64,000 nucleotides of DNA from Cycloclasticus sp. (GCA_002733135.1 NVUJ01000001.1:62001-126000), one strand, 5' to 3'. Shown: positions 1 through 9,765, numbered from the stretch's first letter. Notes: generated from the sequence alone by a model not told the origin. Translations and numbers: made by a program.

Positions 1-170
1 TGCAAATTCAACAAGTAGATTCATCTGATGAGTTATCTTTTGAACAAGACGGGTGGGACGTTGAGTTAACACGATTTGAAACCTTTAGTGCGTTTGAATT
101 GCCGACAAAGGTTTCACTAATAAAGGGTGGGTTAAAAATTAAGTTAGTGGTGGATGAATGGCTGGACTAA
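1..170 (+). CDS. lolB: LolB outer-membrane lipoprotein receptor, C-terminal fragment
   Basis: An open frame runs in from the left edge (codons from base 3) and stops at TAA 168-170. It ends in LPTKVSLIKGG...LVVDEWLD, the usual LolB ending (LP.k..l..g...l.l.i..W). LolB accepts lipoproteins from LolA and inserts them in the outer membrane. Only about 55 residues are present and the start lies outside the window. The frame overlaps the ispE start by 13 bases, which fits the common lolB-ispE-prs order. It is too short for the ORF track. Confidence 0.75.
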   Translation, partial: QIQQVDSSDELSFEQDGWDVELTRFETFSAFELPTKVSLIKGGLKIKLVVDEWLD

Positions 171-1045
171 TTAAAAACAACAATGAATGGAATGAGCTGT
201 GGTGGCCGGCACCTGCAAAGCTTAACTTAATGCTGAACATTGTTGGTCAGCGTGCGGATGGATATCATGAGTTGCAAACGGTTTTTCAACTATTGGCCAT
301 TAACGATTGGTTGAATTTTACGCCGTCAGATAAAAATGAAATTGAACTAAATGAAGGTTCGAGTGAAATTCCGGTCGAAAGTAATTTAATTACGCGGGCA
401 GCAAAGCTACTGAAAGAAAGTAGTGGCACCCAGTTAGGTGTGAAGATTGATTTAAAAAAGATTTTGCCTATGGGGGCCGGCTTAGGGGGCGGTAGTTCAG
501 ACGCTGCTACCACCTTGCTTGTGCTAAATAAATTATGGAGCTTGGATTATTCGAACGATGAGCTTGCTGCATTAGGCTTACAATTGGGCGCTGATGTCCC
601 CGTATTTGTTCAAGGTAAGTCCGCTTGGGCGGAAGGTGTCGGCGAGAGGATAACGCCGATAGAGTTACCTGAATGTTGGTTTGTTGTAGTGAATTCTGGT
701 ATCCACCTTTCTACGCGTGAAGTTTTTGCACATAACAGTTTGACACGAGATAACGCAGCCATCACAATACGCGACTTTCTGAGTGGGCAAGTGTCAAATG
801 ATTGTTTGCCTGTCGTTAGAAAAATGAGTCGAGAACTGGATGATATATATCAGCAGTTTTCGCAATTTAAAAAAGTCTTTTTAACAGGTACTGGTTCGAG
901 TTTGTTCGCGAAATGTGACACTCGACCAGAGGCGGTTTTGTTGACAAGTCAACTACCTAATAACTGGACTATGTGGGTTGTACGAGGGCAGAACGAATCG
1001 CCTGTACATAAATCGCTTAAACAGTTTTTTAATCAAGTAGATTAG
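158..1045 (+). CDS. ispE: 4-diphosphocytidyl-2-C-methyl-D-erythritol kinase
   Basis: IspE phosphorylates CDP-methylerythritol with ATP in the MEP pathway of isoprenoid precursor synthesis. The 295-residue protein has the N-terminal PAKLNL motif, the GHMP-kinase phosphate loop PMGAGLGGGSSDA (about residues 104-116) and the following GADVPVF motif that carries the catalytic Asp. The length is normal for the family. The ATG lies inside the end of lolB, so translation is probably coupled. A tRNA-Gln gene follows 23 bases after the stop, with prs beyond it, an arrangement also known in pseudomonads. Confidence 0.95.
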   Translation: MAGLIKNNNEWNELWWPAPAKLNLMLNIVGQRADGYHELQTVFQLLAINDWLNFTPSDKNEIELNEGSSEIPVESNLITRAAKLLKESSGTQLGVKIDLKKILPMGAGLGGGSSDAATTLLVLNKLWSLDYSNDELAALGLQLGADVPVFVQGKSAWAEGVGERITPIELPECWFVVVNSGIHLSTREVFAHNSLTRDNAAITIRDFLSGQVSNDCLPVVRKMSRELDDIYQQFSQFKKVFLTGTGSSLFAKCDTRPEAVLLTSQLPNNWTMWVVRGQNESPVHKSLKQFFNQVD

Positions 1046-1046
1046 G

Positions 1047-1052
1047 TATAAT
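1047..1052 (+). promoter_or_regulatory. Candidate -10 box for tRNA-Gln / prs
   Basis: A perfect TATAAT starts 22 bases before the tRNA-Gln gene, just past the ispE stop. I see no good -35 at 16-18 bases, so the call rests on the -10 and its position. It could start a transcript covering tRNA-Gln and prs. Confidence 0.45.
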
Positions 1053-1068
1053 CTGCAAGCATAAAGTT

Positions 1069-1143
1069 TGGGGCGTGGCCAAGTGGTTAAGGCACGGGGT
1101 TTTGATCTCCGCATCCCAGGTTCGAATCCTGGCGCCCCAGCCA
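1069..1143 (+). tRNA. tRNA-Gln (anticodon TTG)
   Basis: The sequence folds as a full cloverleaf: acceptor TGGGGCG pairs with CGCCCCA, the anticodon stem CGGGG/CTCCG holds loop TTTTGAT (anticodon TTG), and the T loop is GGTTCGAATCC. The leading T and an encoded CCA end are typical of tRNA-Gln. It sits between ispE and prs. Confidence 0.96.
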
Positions 1144-1188
1144 TTCTTTATTTTAAAATCAGTTGGTTTTTATAGTTAGGAGTTCAAT

Positions 1189-2142
1189 GTGCTAGACAGT
1201 CGCATCATGGTGTTCACCGGTAATGCAAACAAAGCATTAGCTAAAGACATTGCTCGTCATTTAAATATCACCTTAGGTCGAGCCACCGTTGAAACGTTCA
1301 GCGACGGTGAGATCATGATTGAAATTGGCGAGAATGTTAGGGGTAAAGAAGTTTTTATTATTCAATCCACGTGCGCGCCGACGAATAATCACGTAATGGA
1401 ATTATTGGTGATGATTGACGCCCTAAAAAGGGCGTGTGCGAGTCGAATTACAGCAGTTATTCCCTACTATGGTTACGCAAGGCAGGATCGCCGTCCTCGT
1501 TCGGCTCGTGTTCCTATTACATCAAAAGTTGTTGCAAAAATGATTGATACGGCCGGTGCTGATCATGTGTTGACGGTTGATTTGCACGCAGATCAAATTC
1601 AAGGGTTCTTTGACATACCGGTTGATAATGTTTATGCCTCGCCTTTATTGCTGAGCGATATTTGGCAAAGAAAAACAGAGCATCTAATGATTGTTTCGCC
1701 AGATGTCGGCGGTGTGGTTCGAGCCCGCGCTCTAGCTAAACGACTAGACGACGCTGATTTGGCAATTATTGATAAACGTAGACCAAAGCCCAACCAAGCA
1801 GAAGTAATGAACATTATTGGTGACGTCAGCGGAAGAGACTGCGTGATTGTGGATGACCTTGTAGACACTGCAGGTACATTATGTTTAGCGGCAAAGGCGT
1901 TAAAAAACAATGGCGCCCTTAGTGTTAAGGCATATTGTACGCACCCTGTTTTATCAGGAAATGCTATCGAGAATATAGCCGGCTCAGTATTAGATGAATT
2001 AGTTGTAACGGATACCATACCGCTACGAGATGACGCAATAAATTGCAAAAAAATTAGGCAGCTTGGTGTTGCGGAGATGTTAGCGGAAACAATTCGACGG
2101 ATGGTTGAAGGTGATTCCGTTAGTTCGCTATACGTCGACTAA
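1189..2142 (+). CDS. prs: Ribose-phosphate pyrophosphokinase (PRPP synthase)
   Basis: Prs makes PRPP from ribose 5-phosphate and ATP for purine, pyrimidine, His, Trp and NAD synthesis. The 317-residue protein has the N-terminal FTGNAN, the [13 protein letters not shown] catalytic flexible-loop region, [11 protein letters not shown], and the PRPP-binding loop [13 protein letters not shown] near residues 218-230. The start is GTG with TAGGAG about 6 bases upstream; an in-frame ATG at codon 7 (1207) is a poorer alternative because it would trim the N-terminus. rplY follows after 55 bases. Confidence 0.96.
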   Translation: MLDSRIMVFTGNANKALAKDIARHLNITLGRATVETFSDGEIMIEIGENVRGKEVFIIQSTCAPTNNHVMELLVMIDALKRACASRITAVIPYYGYARQDRRPRSARVPITSKVVAKMIDTAGADHVLTVDLHADQIQGFFDIPVDNVYASPLLLSDIWQRKTEHLMIVSPDVGGVVRARALAKRLDDADLAIIDKRRPKPNQAEVMNIIGDVSGRDCVIVDDLVDTAGTLCLAAKALKNNGALSVKAYCTHPVLSGNAIENIAGSVLDELVVTDTIPLRDDAINCKKIRQLGVAEMLAETIRRMVEGDSVSSLYVD

Positions 2143-2197
2143 AAAGTATGGCAAAATGCCCTGTTTAGTGTAATTAATTTTTATTTGGAGAAGTTAG

Positions 2198-2875
2198 ATG
2201 AGTACCAGTTTTGAATTAGCGGCATCGATTCGTAGCGATTTGGGTAAAGGCGCAACACGCCGTTTACGCAAACAAGATAAAGTTCCTGCCGTCATTTATG
2301 GTGCTGGCTCAGAGCCGGTTGCAATAACCTTAGCGCATAATGAATTGATGCATAGTACGGAAAACGAAGCATTTTTCTCGCATGTGCTTTCTATAAATGT
2401 TGATGGAAAAAAAGAAACTGTCATTATTAAAGCGTTACAACGTCATCCTGCCAAGTCGATATTGATGCACGCTGATTTTTTGCGTATTAGCATGAAAGAA
2501 AAATTAAAGGTTAATGTCCCTATTCACTTTATTGGTGAAGACGTTTCACCAGGTGTTAAAGAAGGTGGTGTGGTGACGCACGAGTTGGTAGATATTGAAA
2601 TCCAGTGTTTGCCAAAAGATTTACCAGAATTCATTGAAGTGGATATGTCAGGAGTTGAGCTAGGTGCTAGCGTACATCTAACGGATGTATCTGTGCCAAG
2701 CGGCGTAGAAATTTTTGCGTTAACACATGGCGATGAATACGACGCACAGGTGGCCTCTATTCATAAACCTAGAGTTGTTGAAGAAGTTGAAGCGGTTGAA
2801 GCGGAAGCAACAGAAGGTGAAGTTGCAGATGCAGTTGATGCAGAGTCAGGCGATAAAGAGGAATCAGGCGAATAA
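2198..2875 (+). CDS. rplY: 50S ribosomal protein L25, long Ctc form
   Basis: L25 binds 5S rRNA. This is the long (TL5/Ctc-type) version of 225 residues: an N-terminal L25 domain (about 1-95, with the R.LRK..KVPAVIYG segment) followed by the beta-rich Ctc C-terminal domain and a very acidic tail rich in Glu, Ala and Val. The ATG has TTTGGAG upstream. It sits between prs and pth, the usual gammaproteobacterial order. Confidence 0.95.
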   Translation: MSTSFELAASIRSDLGKGATRRLRKQDKVPAVIYGAGSEPVAITLAHNELMHSTENEAFFSHVLSINVDGKKETVIIKALQRHPAKSILMHADFLRISMKEKLKVNVPIHFIGEDVSPGVKEGGVVTHELVDIEIQCLPKDLPEFIEVDMSGVELGASVHLTDVSVPSGVEIFALTHGDEYDAQVASIHKPRVVEEVEAVEAEATEGEVADAVDAESGDKEESGE

Positions 2876-2878
2876 CGT

Positions 2879-3445
2879 ATGATTTCATTAATTGTCGGGC
2901 TAGGTAATCCGGGCGATGAGTATAAAAAAACCCGGCATAATGCTGGGTTTTTGTTATTAGATGACGTGGCGAAAAATCTAGGCACCTCATTTGCCTATGA
3001 CGAAAAATTCAAGGCAGAAGTGGCTAAAGGCGTTATTGCTGACAAGCCAATTCATATGGTTAAACCTCAAATGTATATGAATAAAAGTGGTTTTCCGATA
3101 TCGGCTTATGCAAATTATTTCAACATTCCTGCTGAAGAACTTTTGGTTGTCCACGATGATTTGGATCTCGAGCCGGGTGTCGTTCGATTAAAAAAAGGTG
3201 GTGGGCATGGTGGTCATAACGGGTTGAGAGATGCGATTTCTCACTTAGCAAAAAAAGATTTTTATCGGTTAAGAATTGGTATCGGCCACCCGGGCGACAA
3301 AAACAAAGTAAGTGCTTTTGTCTTAAAGGCACCAAGTAAGTCTGATCAAGAGAAAATAGAAGCTGTATTTTATAATGTAATAAATGAGTTAGCAGCTATT
3401 TGTAGCGGTGAAATACAAGAGGCCATGAAACGCTTGCACACGTAA
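2879..3445 (+). CDS. pth: Peptidyl-tRNA hydrolase
   Basis: Pth releases peptides from prematurely dissociated peptidyl-tRNAs. The 188-residue protein carries the family landmarks VGLGNPG, TRHNAGF (catalytic His), KPQMYMNKSG, VVHDDLDL (catalytic Asp) and GGGHGGHNGLR. It starts 3 bases after the rplY stop, so it is probably co-transcribed. The ychF gene that commonly follows pth is not here; a tRNA operon comes next. Confidence 0.96.
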   Translation: MISLIVGLGNPGDEYKKTRHNAGFLLLDDVAKNLGTSFAYDEKFKAEVAKGVIADKPIHMVKPQMYMNKSGFPISAYANYFNIPAEELLVVHDDLDLEPGVVRLKKGGGHGGHNGLRDAISHLAKKDFYRLRIGIGHPGDKNKVSAFVLKAPSKSDQEKIEAVFYNVINELAAICSGEIQEAMKRLHT

Positions 3446-3476
3446 TAAAAATCTTTGCTTTCAAGTACTTTCTTTG

Positions 3477-3505
3477 TTGACAGTCAAATTCAAATCAAAG
3501 ACAAT
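3477..3505 (+). promoter_or_regulatory. Sigma-70 promoter of the tRNA-tuf operon
   Basis: A consensus -35 TTGACA (3477-3482) is followed 17 bases later by GACAAT (3500-3505, 4 of 6 matches to TATAAT), then a GC-containing discriminator. It lies 15 bases before tRNA-Tyr, as expected for the start of the Tyr-Gly-Thr-tuf transcript. Confidence 0.6.
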
Positions 3506-3519
3506 AGTCGGCTGTTTTC

Positions 3520-3604
3520 GGAGGGGTTCCCGAGCGGCCAAAGGGATCAGACTGTAAATCTGACGGCTCAGCCTTCGGAGGTTCGAATCCTCCCCCCTCC
3601 ACCA
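3520..3604 (+). tRNA. tRNA-Tyr (anticodon GTA)
   Basis: This is a class II tRNA with a long variable arm. GGAGGGG pairs with CCCCTCC, the loop CTGTAAA holds anticodon GTA, and the 3' end ACCA is encoded. It is first in the Tyr-Gly-Thr-tuf cluster, an order also found at E. coli tufB. Confidence 0.96.
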
Positions 3605-3627
3605 AGATTTGTTGGGTCGAGATTACC

Positions 3628-3701
3628 GCGGGTGTAGTTCAATGGTAGAACGTCAGCCTTCCAAGCTGAACACGCGGGTTCGATTCCCGCCACCCGCTCC
3701 A
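3628..3701 (+). tRNA. tRNA-Gly (anticodon TCC)
   Basis: The acceptor GCGGGTG pairs with CACCCGC, the anticodon stem TCAGC/GCTGA holds loop CTTCCAA (anticodon TCC), and TCCA is encoded at the 3' end. It is second in the cluster upstream of tuf. Confidence 0.96.
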
Positions 3702-3718
3702 GTTAGGTGGGTATGTAG

Positions 3719-3793
3719 GCCCATATAGCTCAGGGGTAGAGCACTTCCTTGGTAAGGAAGAGGCCATCGGTTCAATTCCGATTATGGGCTCCA
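3719..3793 (+). tRNA. tRNA-Thr (anticodon GGT)
   Basis: The acceptor GCCCATA pairs with TATGGGC, the anticodon stem CTTCC/GGAAG holds loop TTGGTAA (anticodon GGT), and TCCA is encoded. It is third in the cluster, 99 bases before tuf. Confidence 0.96.
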
Positions 3794-3815
3794 GTTAACG
3801 CTGAGTTCGGCGAAA

Positions 3816-3831
3816 TATACCTTCGGGTATA
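3816..3831 (+). promoter_or_regulatory. UUCG-tetraloop hairpin between tRNA-Thr and tuf
   Basis: TATACC-TTCG-GGTATA is a perfect 6-bp stem closed by a stable UUCG tetraloop. It has no downstream T-run, so it is not a terminator. It may mark a processing boundary or protect the 5' end of the tuf mRNA; that role is inference. Confidence 0.4.
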
Positions 3832-3892
3832 AAGTAAGTAGTTTTGGTATAGAGTGGTTTTTAATTAATTTAGTCTTGAAAAAAGGTGCGTA

Positions 3893-5083
3893 ATGTCTAA
3901 AGAAAAATTTGAAAGAAACAAGCCCCATGTAAACGTAGGCACGATTGGCCACGTAGATCATGGTAAAACAACCTTAACGGCAGCGTTAACGAAAGTCATG
4001 GCGGAAGCCCAAGGTGGCGAATTTAAAGCGTTTGACGAAATCGACAACGCACCAGAAGAGCGTGAGCGTGGTATTACCATCGCAACATCACACGTTGAAT
4101 ATGAATCAGCAAACCGTCACTACGCACACGTAGATTGCCCAGGTCACGCCGATTACGTTAAAAACATGATTACCGGCGCAGCCCAAATGGACGGCGCTAT
4201 TCTAGTATGTTCAGCAGCTGACGGTCCAATGCCGCAAACGCGTGAACATATCCTATTATCACGTCAGGTAGGTGTTCCATACATCGTCGTGTTCATGAAC
4301 AAAGCGGACATGGTAGATGACGACGAGTTACTCGAATTAGTGGAAATGGAAATACGTGAATTACTAGACATGTATGAATTCCCAGGTGACGACACACCGA
4401 TCATCATCGGTTCAGCGCTAAAAGCATTAGAAGGCGATACATCAGATATCGGTGTGCCATCAGTGCTTAAATTAGTTGAAGCGCTAGATACCTATATCCC
4501 GTTACCAGAGCGTGCCATTGATGGTGATTTCTTAATGCCAGTAGAAGACGTATTCTCAATCTCAGGTCGTGGCACAGTAGTTACAGGCCGTATCGAACGT
4601 GGTGTGGTTAACGTTGGCGAAGAAATTGAAATCGTTGGTGTTAAAGAAACGGTAACCACAACGTGTACCGGTGTTGAAATGTTCCGTAAATTACTTGATC
4701 AAGGTGAAGCAGGCGACAACGTTGGCGTACTACTACGTGGTACAAAACGTGAAGACGTAGAACGTGGTCAAGTACTAGCAAAGCCAGGTTCAATCAATCC
4801 GCACACACACTTCGAAGCTGAAGTATATGTATTGGGTAAAGACGAAGGTGGTCGTCATACACCATTCTTCAACGGTTACCGACCACAGTTCTACTTTAGA
4901 ACAACCGACGTAACAGGTGCATGTGACTTACCAGAAGGCATTGAAATGGTGATGCCAGGTGATAACGTGAAAATGACCGTTAAACTAATCAACCCGATTG
5001 CGATGGAAGACGGCTTACGTTTTGCTATTCGTGAAGGTGGCCGTACTGTTGGCGCCGGTGTTGTTGCTAAAATTATTGAGTAA
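3893..5083 (+). CDS. tuf: Elongation factor Tu
   Basis: EF-Tu is the GTPase that delivers aminoacyl-tRNA to the ribosome. At 396 residues it has normal length. It shows P-loop GHVDHGKT, the switch I RGITI segment, DCPGHADY (G3), NKAD (G4) and the C-terminal FRTTDVTG barrel domains. Its codon choice (many GTA, CGT, ACG and C-ending codons) looks more selected than the adjoining ribosomal genes. It is preceded by the tRNA cluster (tufB-like context) but followed after 5 bases by rpsJ (tufA-like context). Confidence 0.98.
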   Translation: MSKEKFERNKPHVNVGTIGHVDHGKTTLTAALTKVMAEAQGGEFKAFDEIDNAPEERERGITIATSHVEYESANRHYAHVDCPGHADYVKNMITGAAQMDGAILVCSAADGPMPQTREHILLSRQVGVPYIVVFMNKADMVDDDELLELVEMEIRELLDMYEFPGDDTPIIIGSALKALEGDTSDIGVPSVLKLVEALDTYIPLPERAIDGDFLMPVEDVFSISGRGTVVTGRIERGVVNVGEEIEIVGVKETVTTTCTGVEMFRKLLDQGEAGDNVGVLLRGTKREDVERGQVLAKPGSINPHTHFEAEVYVLGKDEGGRHTPFFNGYRPQFYFRTTDVTGACDLPEGIEMVMPGDNVKMTVKLINPIAMEDGLRFAIREGGRTVGAGVVAKIIE

Positions 5084-5088
5084 TTATT

Positions 5089-5400
5089 ATGTCAAAACAA
5101 TCCATAAGAATTCGTTTGAAAGGCTTTGATCATCGTTTAATAGATCATGCTGCTCGTGAAATCGTTGAAACTGCAAAAAGAACGGGTGCTCAAGTGATGG
5201 GCCCAATTCCTTTGCCGACTAAAAAAGAACGTTTTACTGTGCTTATTTCTCCGCATGTTAATAAAGATGCTAGGGATCAATATGAGCTTCGTACGCACAA
5301 ACGTATGATGGATATTGTTGAGCCAACGGACAAAACAGTTGATGCATTGATGAAGCTAGATTTATCGGCTGGTGTTGATGTGCAAATTAAACTGAATTAA
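5089..5400 (+). CDS. rpsJ: 30S ribosomal protein S10
   Basis: S10 (NusE) is a 30S head protein that also works in antitermination with NusB. The 103-residue sequence has the typical [14 protein letters not shown] start and the [10 protein letters not shown] segment. It opens the S10 operon only 5 bases after tuf, leaving no room for an E. coli-like S10 leader, the target of L4 autoregulation. Confidence 0.97.
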   Translation: MSKQSIRIRLKGFDHRLIDHAAREIVETAKRTGAQVMGPIPLPTKKERFTVLISPHVNKDARDQYELRTHKRMMDIVEPTDKTVDALMKLDLSAGVDVQIKLN

Positions 5401-5436
5401 ATCAGTTTTAAATATAGATTAAGTAAAGGATAAATC

Positions 5437-6075
5437 ATGTCTTTAGGATTAGTAGGCCGTAAATGCGGAATGACAAGATTGTTCACAGAAGAAGGGGTTT
5501 CGATTCCTGTATCTGTTGTGCAAATTTTGCCTAATAAAGTAACGCGTGTTTTAAGCCAGGAATCAGATGGCTATTCAGCTGTACAAGTGACAACGGGGGA
5601 AGTAAAAAACTCACGCGTCAATAAAGCTGAAGCAGGACAATTCACCAAAGCCGGAGTAGAAGCTGGTAAAGGTTTATGGGAATTCAGATTGGAAGCAGAT
5701 TCAGATATAGAAGTAGGGTCTAACCTTTCTTTGGATATATTTGAAGCAGGCCAAAAAGTTGATGTCCGTGGACAAAGTAAAGGTAAAGGCTTCGCTGGTG
5801 TAATCAAAAGGTACAACTTCCAAATGCAAGACGCTACTCACGGTAACTCAATATCACATCGTGCGCCTGGTTCTATTGGGCAATGCCAAACTCCGGGTCG
5901 AGTGGTAAAAGGAAAGAAAATGGCTGGGCATATGGGTGCTGAAAGAGTCACCACTCAAAACCTTGAAATTGTAAGAGTTGACGCCGAAAAATCAGTGGTA
6001 TTGATTAAAGGTGCAATTCCCGGTTCAAAAAATGCTGATGTTGTTTTGACACCTGCAATTAAAATTAAAAGTTAG
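5437..6075 (+). CDS. rplC: 50S ribosomal protein L3
   Basis: L3 is an early-assembly protein near the peptidyl transferase centre. The 212 residues include the start [13 protein letters not shown] and the conserved loop [15 protein letters not shown], where the Gln after this motif (GQCQTPGRV) is the residue methylated by PrmB in E. coli. An AAAGGA ribosome site precedes the ATG. It is the second gene of the S10 operon. Confidence 0.97.
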   Translation: MSLGLVGRKCGMTRLFTEEGVSIPVSVVQILPNKVTRVLSQESDGYSAVQVTTGEVKNSRVNKAEAGQFTKAGVEAGKGLWEFRLEADSDIEVGSNLSLDIFEAGQKVDVRGQSKGKGFAGVIKRYNFQMQDATHGNSISHRAPGSIGQCQTPGRVVKGKKMAGHMGAERVTTQNLEIVRVDAEKSVVLIKGAIPGSKNADVVLTPAIKIKS

Positions 6076-6084
6076 GCATAAAGT

Positions 6085-6684
6085 ATGAAGATTCAATCGC
6101 CTGTAGTAGGTAAAAACGTTTCCGAAGCGGTATTCGGCCAAGATTACAATGAAGGGATTATTCACCAACTCGTTGTAACATTTATGGCGAATGCTAGAGC
6201 AGGAACGCGCGCACAAAAAACGCGTTCTGAAGTAAGTGGTGGTGGTGTTAAGCCTTGGAAGCAAAAAGGTACTGGGCGTGCTCGTGCAGGAACTATTAGA
6301 AGTCCGATTTGGCGTACTGGTGGTATAACTTTTGCTGCAAAACCACAAGATCACAGCAAAAAGCTCAATAAAAAAATGTATGCGGTTGGAATGCGTTCAA
6401 TTTTGTCTGAATTAATCCGACAAGAAAGACTGGTTATTGTTGACAAAGTATCTATTAAAGAACCTAAAACAAAAGCATTGATTAGTTTACTGGCTGATAA
6501 TGGCTTATCTAGCACGCTTTTGGTTTTGGCGGCAGAAGATGAAAATATTGCACTGGCAAGTCGTAACCTTCATAAAGTTGATGTGTGTACGGCTTACGAA
6601 ATTGACCCCGTTTCATTATTAGCCTATGAAAAAGTGTGTGTAACTGCAGATGCTGTTGCACTAATTGAGGAGCGCCTTAAATGA
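6085..6684 (+). CDS. rplD: 50S ribosomal protein L4
   Basis: L4 lines the exit tunnel; in E. coli it also represses the S10 operon. The 199 residues contain the tunnel-loop region [29 protein letters not shown]. The stop overlaps the rplW start by 4 bases (ATGA), so translation of the two is probably coupled. Confidence 0.97.
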   Translation: MKIQSPVVGKNVSEAVFGQDYNEGIIHQLVVTFMANARAGTRAQKTRSEVSGGGVKPWKQKGTGRARAGTIRSPIWRTGGITFAAKPQDHSKKLNKKMYAVGMRSILSELIRQERLVIVDKVSIKEPKTKALISLLADNGLSSTLLVLAAEDENIALASRNLHKVDVCTAYEIDPVSLLAYEKVCVTADAVALIEERLK

Positions 6685-6974
6685 ATCAAGAATTCTTACT
6701 TCAGTTAATAAATGCACCAGTGGTCACTGAAAAAAGCTCTATTGCAGCGGATCAAAATAATCAATATGTATTTAAAGTAAATAAAAATGCCAACAAATCA
6801 GAAATCAAAGCAGCTGTCGAAAAATTATTCGAGGTTGATGTTGAATCTGTGAAAACATTGAATGTTAAAGGTAAGACGAAGCGTTTCGGACAATCTTTAG
6901 GTAAACGTTCTGATGTTAAAAAGGCGTATGTTCGAATCAAATCAGGGCAAGAAATCGAATTCGTTTCTGCTTAA
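6681..6974 (+). CDS. rplW: 50S ribosomal protein L23
   Basis: L23 sits at the tunnel exit and docks trigger factor and SRP. The 97 residues show [24 protein letters not shown] and the basic KGKTKRFG region. It overlaps rplD by 4 bases and precedes rplB in canonical order. Confidence 0.96.
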   Translation: MNQEFLLQLINAPVVTEKSSIAADQNNQYVFKVNKNANKSEIKAAVEKLFEVDVESVKTLNVKGKTKRFGQSLGKRSDVKKAYVRIKSGQEIEFVSA

Positions 6975-6994
6975 TTGGAAGATAGATTAATCTT

Positions 6995-7822
6995 ATGGCA
7001 ATTGTAAAATCAAAACCAACTTCACCCGGCTCACGTTTTGTGATTCGAGTCAAAAACCCTGAGCTTTCAAAGTCAGCACCTTACGGTCCTCTACTCGAAA
7101 AGAAGAGTAAATCAGGTGGTCGTAATAATAATGGCCGTATAACTACGCGGCATCGTGGCGGTGGCCATAAGCAACATTATAGAATTGTTGATTTCAAAAG
7201 AAATAAATTTGATATTCTAGGTAAAGTAGAAAGCCTGCAATATGACCCAAATAGAACTGCTAATATAGCCTTAATACTATATAATGACGGTGAACGACGT
7301 TACATCATTGCCCCGAAGAATTTACACGTTGGTGATGAAATTATATCTTCAGATGTAGCCCCAATTAAAGTCGGAAATTGTTTGCCAATGAGGAATATTC
7401 CGGTTGGTACGCAAATTCATTGTGTTGAATTAAAGCCAGGTAAAGGCGCCCAAATAGCACGTAGTGCGGGTGCTGTTGCGCAATTGGTAGCCAGAGAAGG
7501 CAGTCATGTCACCTTGAGGTTACGCTCGGGTGAGATGCGTAAAGTGTTAGCTGAAGGTCGCGCCGTTATTGGTGAAGTTGGTAACTCTGAGCATAACCTA
7601 ATATCTTTAGGTAAAGCGGGTGCAAAACGTTGGAGAGGTGTTAGGCCAACTGTTCGTGGTGTTGCTATGAACCCAGTTGATCACCCGCATGGTGGTGGTG
7701 AGGGCCGTACATCAGGTGGCCGTCATCCAGTGTCGCCTTGGGGTATGCCAACAAAAGGCTATAAGACGCGGAAAAATAAGCGTACTGATAAATTGATAGT
7801 AAGAAATAGAACTAAACGTTAA
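6995..7822 (+). CDS. rplB: 50S ribosomal protein L2
   Basis: L2 is required for subunit joining and peptidyl transfer. The 275-residue protein has [12 protein letters not shown] in the N-terminal part and the diagnostic C-terminal motif [17 protein letters not shown] with the conserved His. Length and motifs are standard. Confidence 0.98.
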   Translation: MAIVKSKPTSPGSRFVIRVKNPELSKSAPYGPLLEKKSKSGGRNNNGRITTRHRGGGHKQHYRIVDFKRNKFDILGKVESLQYDPNRTANIALILYNDGERRYIIAPKNLHVGDEIISSDVAPIKVGNCLPMRNIPVGTQIHCVELKPGKGAQIARSAGAVAQLVAREGSHVTLRLRSGEMRKVLAEGRAVIGEVGNSEHNLISLGKAGAKRWRGVRPTVRGVAMNPVDHPHGGGEGRTSGGRHPVSPWGMPTKGYKTRKNKRTDKLIVRNRTKR

Positions 7823-7831
7823 GGATATATT

Positions 7832-8104
7832 GTGCCAAGATCCCTAAAAAAAGGTCCCTTTATTGATCTTCATTTGATGAAGAAAGTTGAAGCGGCCGTA
7901 GAAAGTAATAATCGTAGACCAATTAAAACTTGGTCTAGACGTTCAATGATTGCTCCAAATATGGTCGGTCTAACGATCGCAATTCATAATGGAAGGCAGC
8001 ATATGCCTGTATTAGTCACTGAAAATATGGTTGGTCATAAATTGGGCGAGTTTGCTTTGACTCGTACATATCGTGGCCATATTGTTGATAAAAAATCTAG
8101 ATAA
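7832..8104 (+). CDS. rpsS: 30S ribosomal protein S19
   Basis: S19 lies in the 30S head near the A site. The 90 residues begin with [11 protein letters not shown], a strong family signature, and contain KTWSRRS and [11 protein letters not shown]. The start codon is GTG (GTGCCAAGA) preceded by AAGGATA. It is ordered between rplB and rplV. Confidence 0.97.
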   Translation: MPRSLKKGPFIDLHLMKKVEAAVESNNRRPIKTWSRRSMIAPNMVGLTIAIHNGRQHMPVLVTENMVGHKLGEFALTRTYRGHIVDKKSR

Positions 8105-8115
8105 CTGTTGGTGTA

Positions 8116-8454
8116 ATGATGGAAGTCAGAGCTAAATTAAAAAACGCAAACTTTTCGGCGCAAAAAGGCCGGCTAGTTGCTAATCAAATTCGTGGTGAAG
8201 GGGTTGAAAGTGCCTTAAATCTTTTGAGTTTTAGTACACGTAAAGCAGCTGAAAGCTTTAAGAAACTTTTGAATTCTGCTATTGCAAATGCTGAGCATAA
8301 TGAAGGTGCAGACATTGACGATTTGTTTGTTTCAACTGTTTTTGTTGATGAGGCACCTACTTACAAGCGTTTCAAAGCGCGCGCTAAAGGACGTGGAAAT
8401 AAAATTTTAAAAAGAAACTGTCATTTAACTATCGAAGTTAGCGATACTAAATAA
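8116..8454 (+). CDS. rplV: 50S ribosomal protein L22
   Basis: L22 lines the exit tunnel; its beta-hairpin is a known macrolide-resistance site. The 112 residues include [34 protein letters not shown] and the C-terminal H.T.EVSD. The gene could start at ATG 8116 or, less likely, three bases later. Confidence 0.97.
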   Translation: MMEVRAKLKNANFSAQKGRLVANQIRGEGVESALNLLSFSTRKAAESFKKLLNSAIANAEHNEGADIDDLFVSTVFVDEAPTYKRFKARAKGRGNKILKRNCHLTIEVSDTK

Positions 8455-8467
8455 AGAGTAAATAAAT

Positions 8468-9145
8468 ATGGGTCAAAAAGTACATCCAACTGGTATACGT
8501 CTTGGAATAGTAAAAGATTGGAACTCGCGCTGGTATGCAAATTCTCAAGCTTATCCTGAGATGTTAAGGCAAGACTTGATTGCTAGAGATTTTTTGAAAA
8601 AGAAATTAATGGCTGCATCAGTGAGCAAGATTCAGATCAACAGGCCTGCAGGCAACGCCCAAATCACTATTCATACGGCTCGCCCTGGAATAGTCATTGG
8701 TAAAAAAGGCGGTGATGTTGATTCATTGCGTGCAGAGGTTAGTAAAATCATGGGTGTGCCCGTGCAAATTAATGTTGAAGAGATACGCAAGCCCGAATTA
8801 GATGCGTTATTAGTGGCTGAAAGTGTTGCTCAACAGTTAGAACGCAGAATTATGTTCAGGCGTGCTATGAAACGCGCGGTTACTAATACAATGAGGCTGG
8901 GTGCTGAAGGTATTAAAATCAAAGTTAGCGGTCGATTAAATGGCGCTGATATTGCACGTAATGAATGGTATAGGGAAGGACGTGTGCCTTTACATACTCT
9001 TCGTGCGGATATTGATTATGGCTTTACTGAAGCTTTAACCACATATGGGATTCTTGGCATTAAGGTTTGGATTTTCAAAGGTGAAGTGTTTGATGACAAA
9101 TCAGCACTGCCTGTTATGGGTTCTAAAGAAGCTACAGCTGAATAG
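8468..9145 (+). CDS. rpsC: 30S ribosomal protein S3
   Basis: S3 forms part of the mRNA entry channel. The 225 residues contain [13 protein letters not shown] at the start, a KH domain with the IGKKGGD loop, and [14 protein letters not shown] in the C-terminal domain. Length is typical for gammaproteobacteria. Confidence 0.98.
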   Translation: MGQKVHPTGIRLGIVKDWNSRWYANSQAYPEMLRQDLIARDFLKKKLMAASVSKIQINRPAGNAQITIHTARPGIVIGKKGGDVDSLRAEVSKIMGVPVQINVEEIRKPELDALLVAESVAQQLERRIMFRRAMKRAVTNTMRLGAEGIKIKVSGRLNGADIARNEWYREGRVPLHTLRADIDYGFTEALTTYGILGIKVWIFKGEVFDDKSALPVMGSKEATAE

Positions 9146-9154
9146 GTAAATAAG

Positions 9155-9568
9155 ATGTTACAACCAAAAAGAACAAAATTTAGAAAAATGCACAAAAACC
9201 GAAATACTGGTTTAGCGCATCGTGGAAGCAGTGTTAGCTTTGGTGAGTTTGGCCTTAAATCTATTGAACATGGAAGAATGACCGCAAGGCAAATTGAAGC
9301 GGGTCGTCGTGCAATTACACGCCATATTAAACGTGGCGGTAAAGTTTGGATTAGGGTTTTTCCAGACAAGCCGATTACGAAAAAACCATTAGAAGTACGT
9401 ATGGGTAAAGGTAAAGGTAGTGTCGAATACTGGGTGGCGCAAATTAAACCTGGCACTATGTTATTTGAGCTACAAGGTGTATCAAAAGAAATTGCAGCAG
9501 AAGCATTTGCATTGGCTGCAGCAAAATTTCCATTTAAAACGAAATTTGCACAACGGACAATAATGTAA
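9155..9568 (+). CDS. rplP: 50S ribosomal protein L16
   Basis: L16 organises the A-site region of the 50S subunit. The 137 residues contain [11 protein letters not shown] and the conserved [14 protein letters not shown] loop. The last base of its stop is the first base of the rpmC start (TAATG), which points to coupled translation. Confidence 0.97.
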   Translation: MLQPKRTKFRKMHKNRNTGLAHRGSSVSFGEFGLKSIEHGRMTARQIEAGRRAITRHIKRGGKVWIRVFPDKPITKKPLEVRMGKGKGSVEYWVAQIKPGTMLFELQGVSKEIAAEAFALAAAKFPFKTKFAQRTIM

Positions 9569-9765
9569 TGAAAGCTTCTGAATTAAGAGAAAAGACAGCT
9601 CAAGAATTAAACGAATTATTACTTGAGTTAAGAAAAGAACAGTTTAATTTGCGTATGCAAAGTTCGACTGGTCAATTAACACAAGTGCATCAATTTGGTG
9701 AAGTGCGTGGAGATATCGCCCGTATAAAAACTATTTTGAATGACCAAACGGGTGAATCTAAATGA
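9568..9765 (+). CDS. rpmC: 50S ribosomal protein L29
   Basis: L29 borders the tunnel exit next to L23. The 65 residues form the usual two-helix protein, starting [14 protein letters not shown] and with [11 protein letters not shown] in the middle. It overlaps rplP by 1 base and rpsQ by 4 bases. Confidence 0.96.
   Translation: MKASELREKTAQELNELLLELRKEQFNLRMQSSTGQLTQVHQFGEVRGDIARIKTILNDQTGESK

Noticed and set aside
953-1144. 63-residue minus-strand ORF
   Set aside because: It is antisense to tRNA-Gln and the end of ispE, a common false gene over tRNAs.
3455-3637. 60-residue plus-strand ORF
   Set aside because: It runs through the tRNA-Tyr gene; its protein is a translated tRNA.
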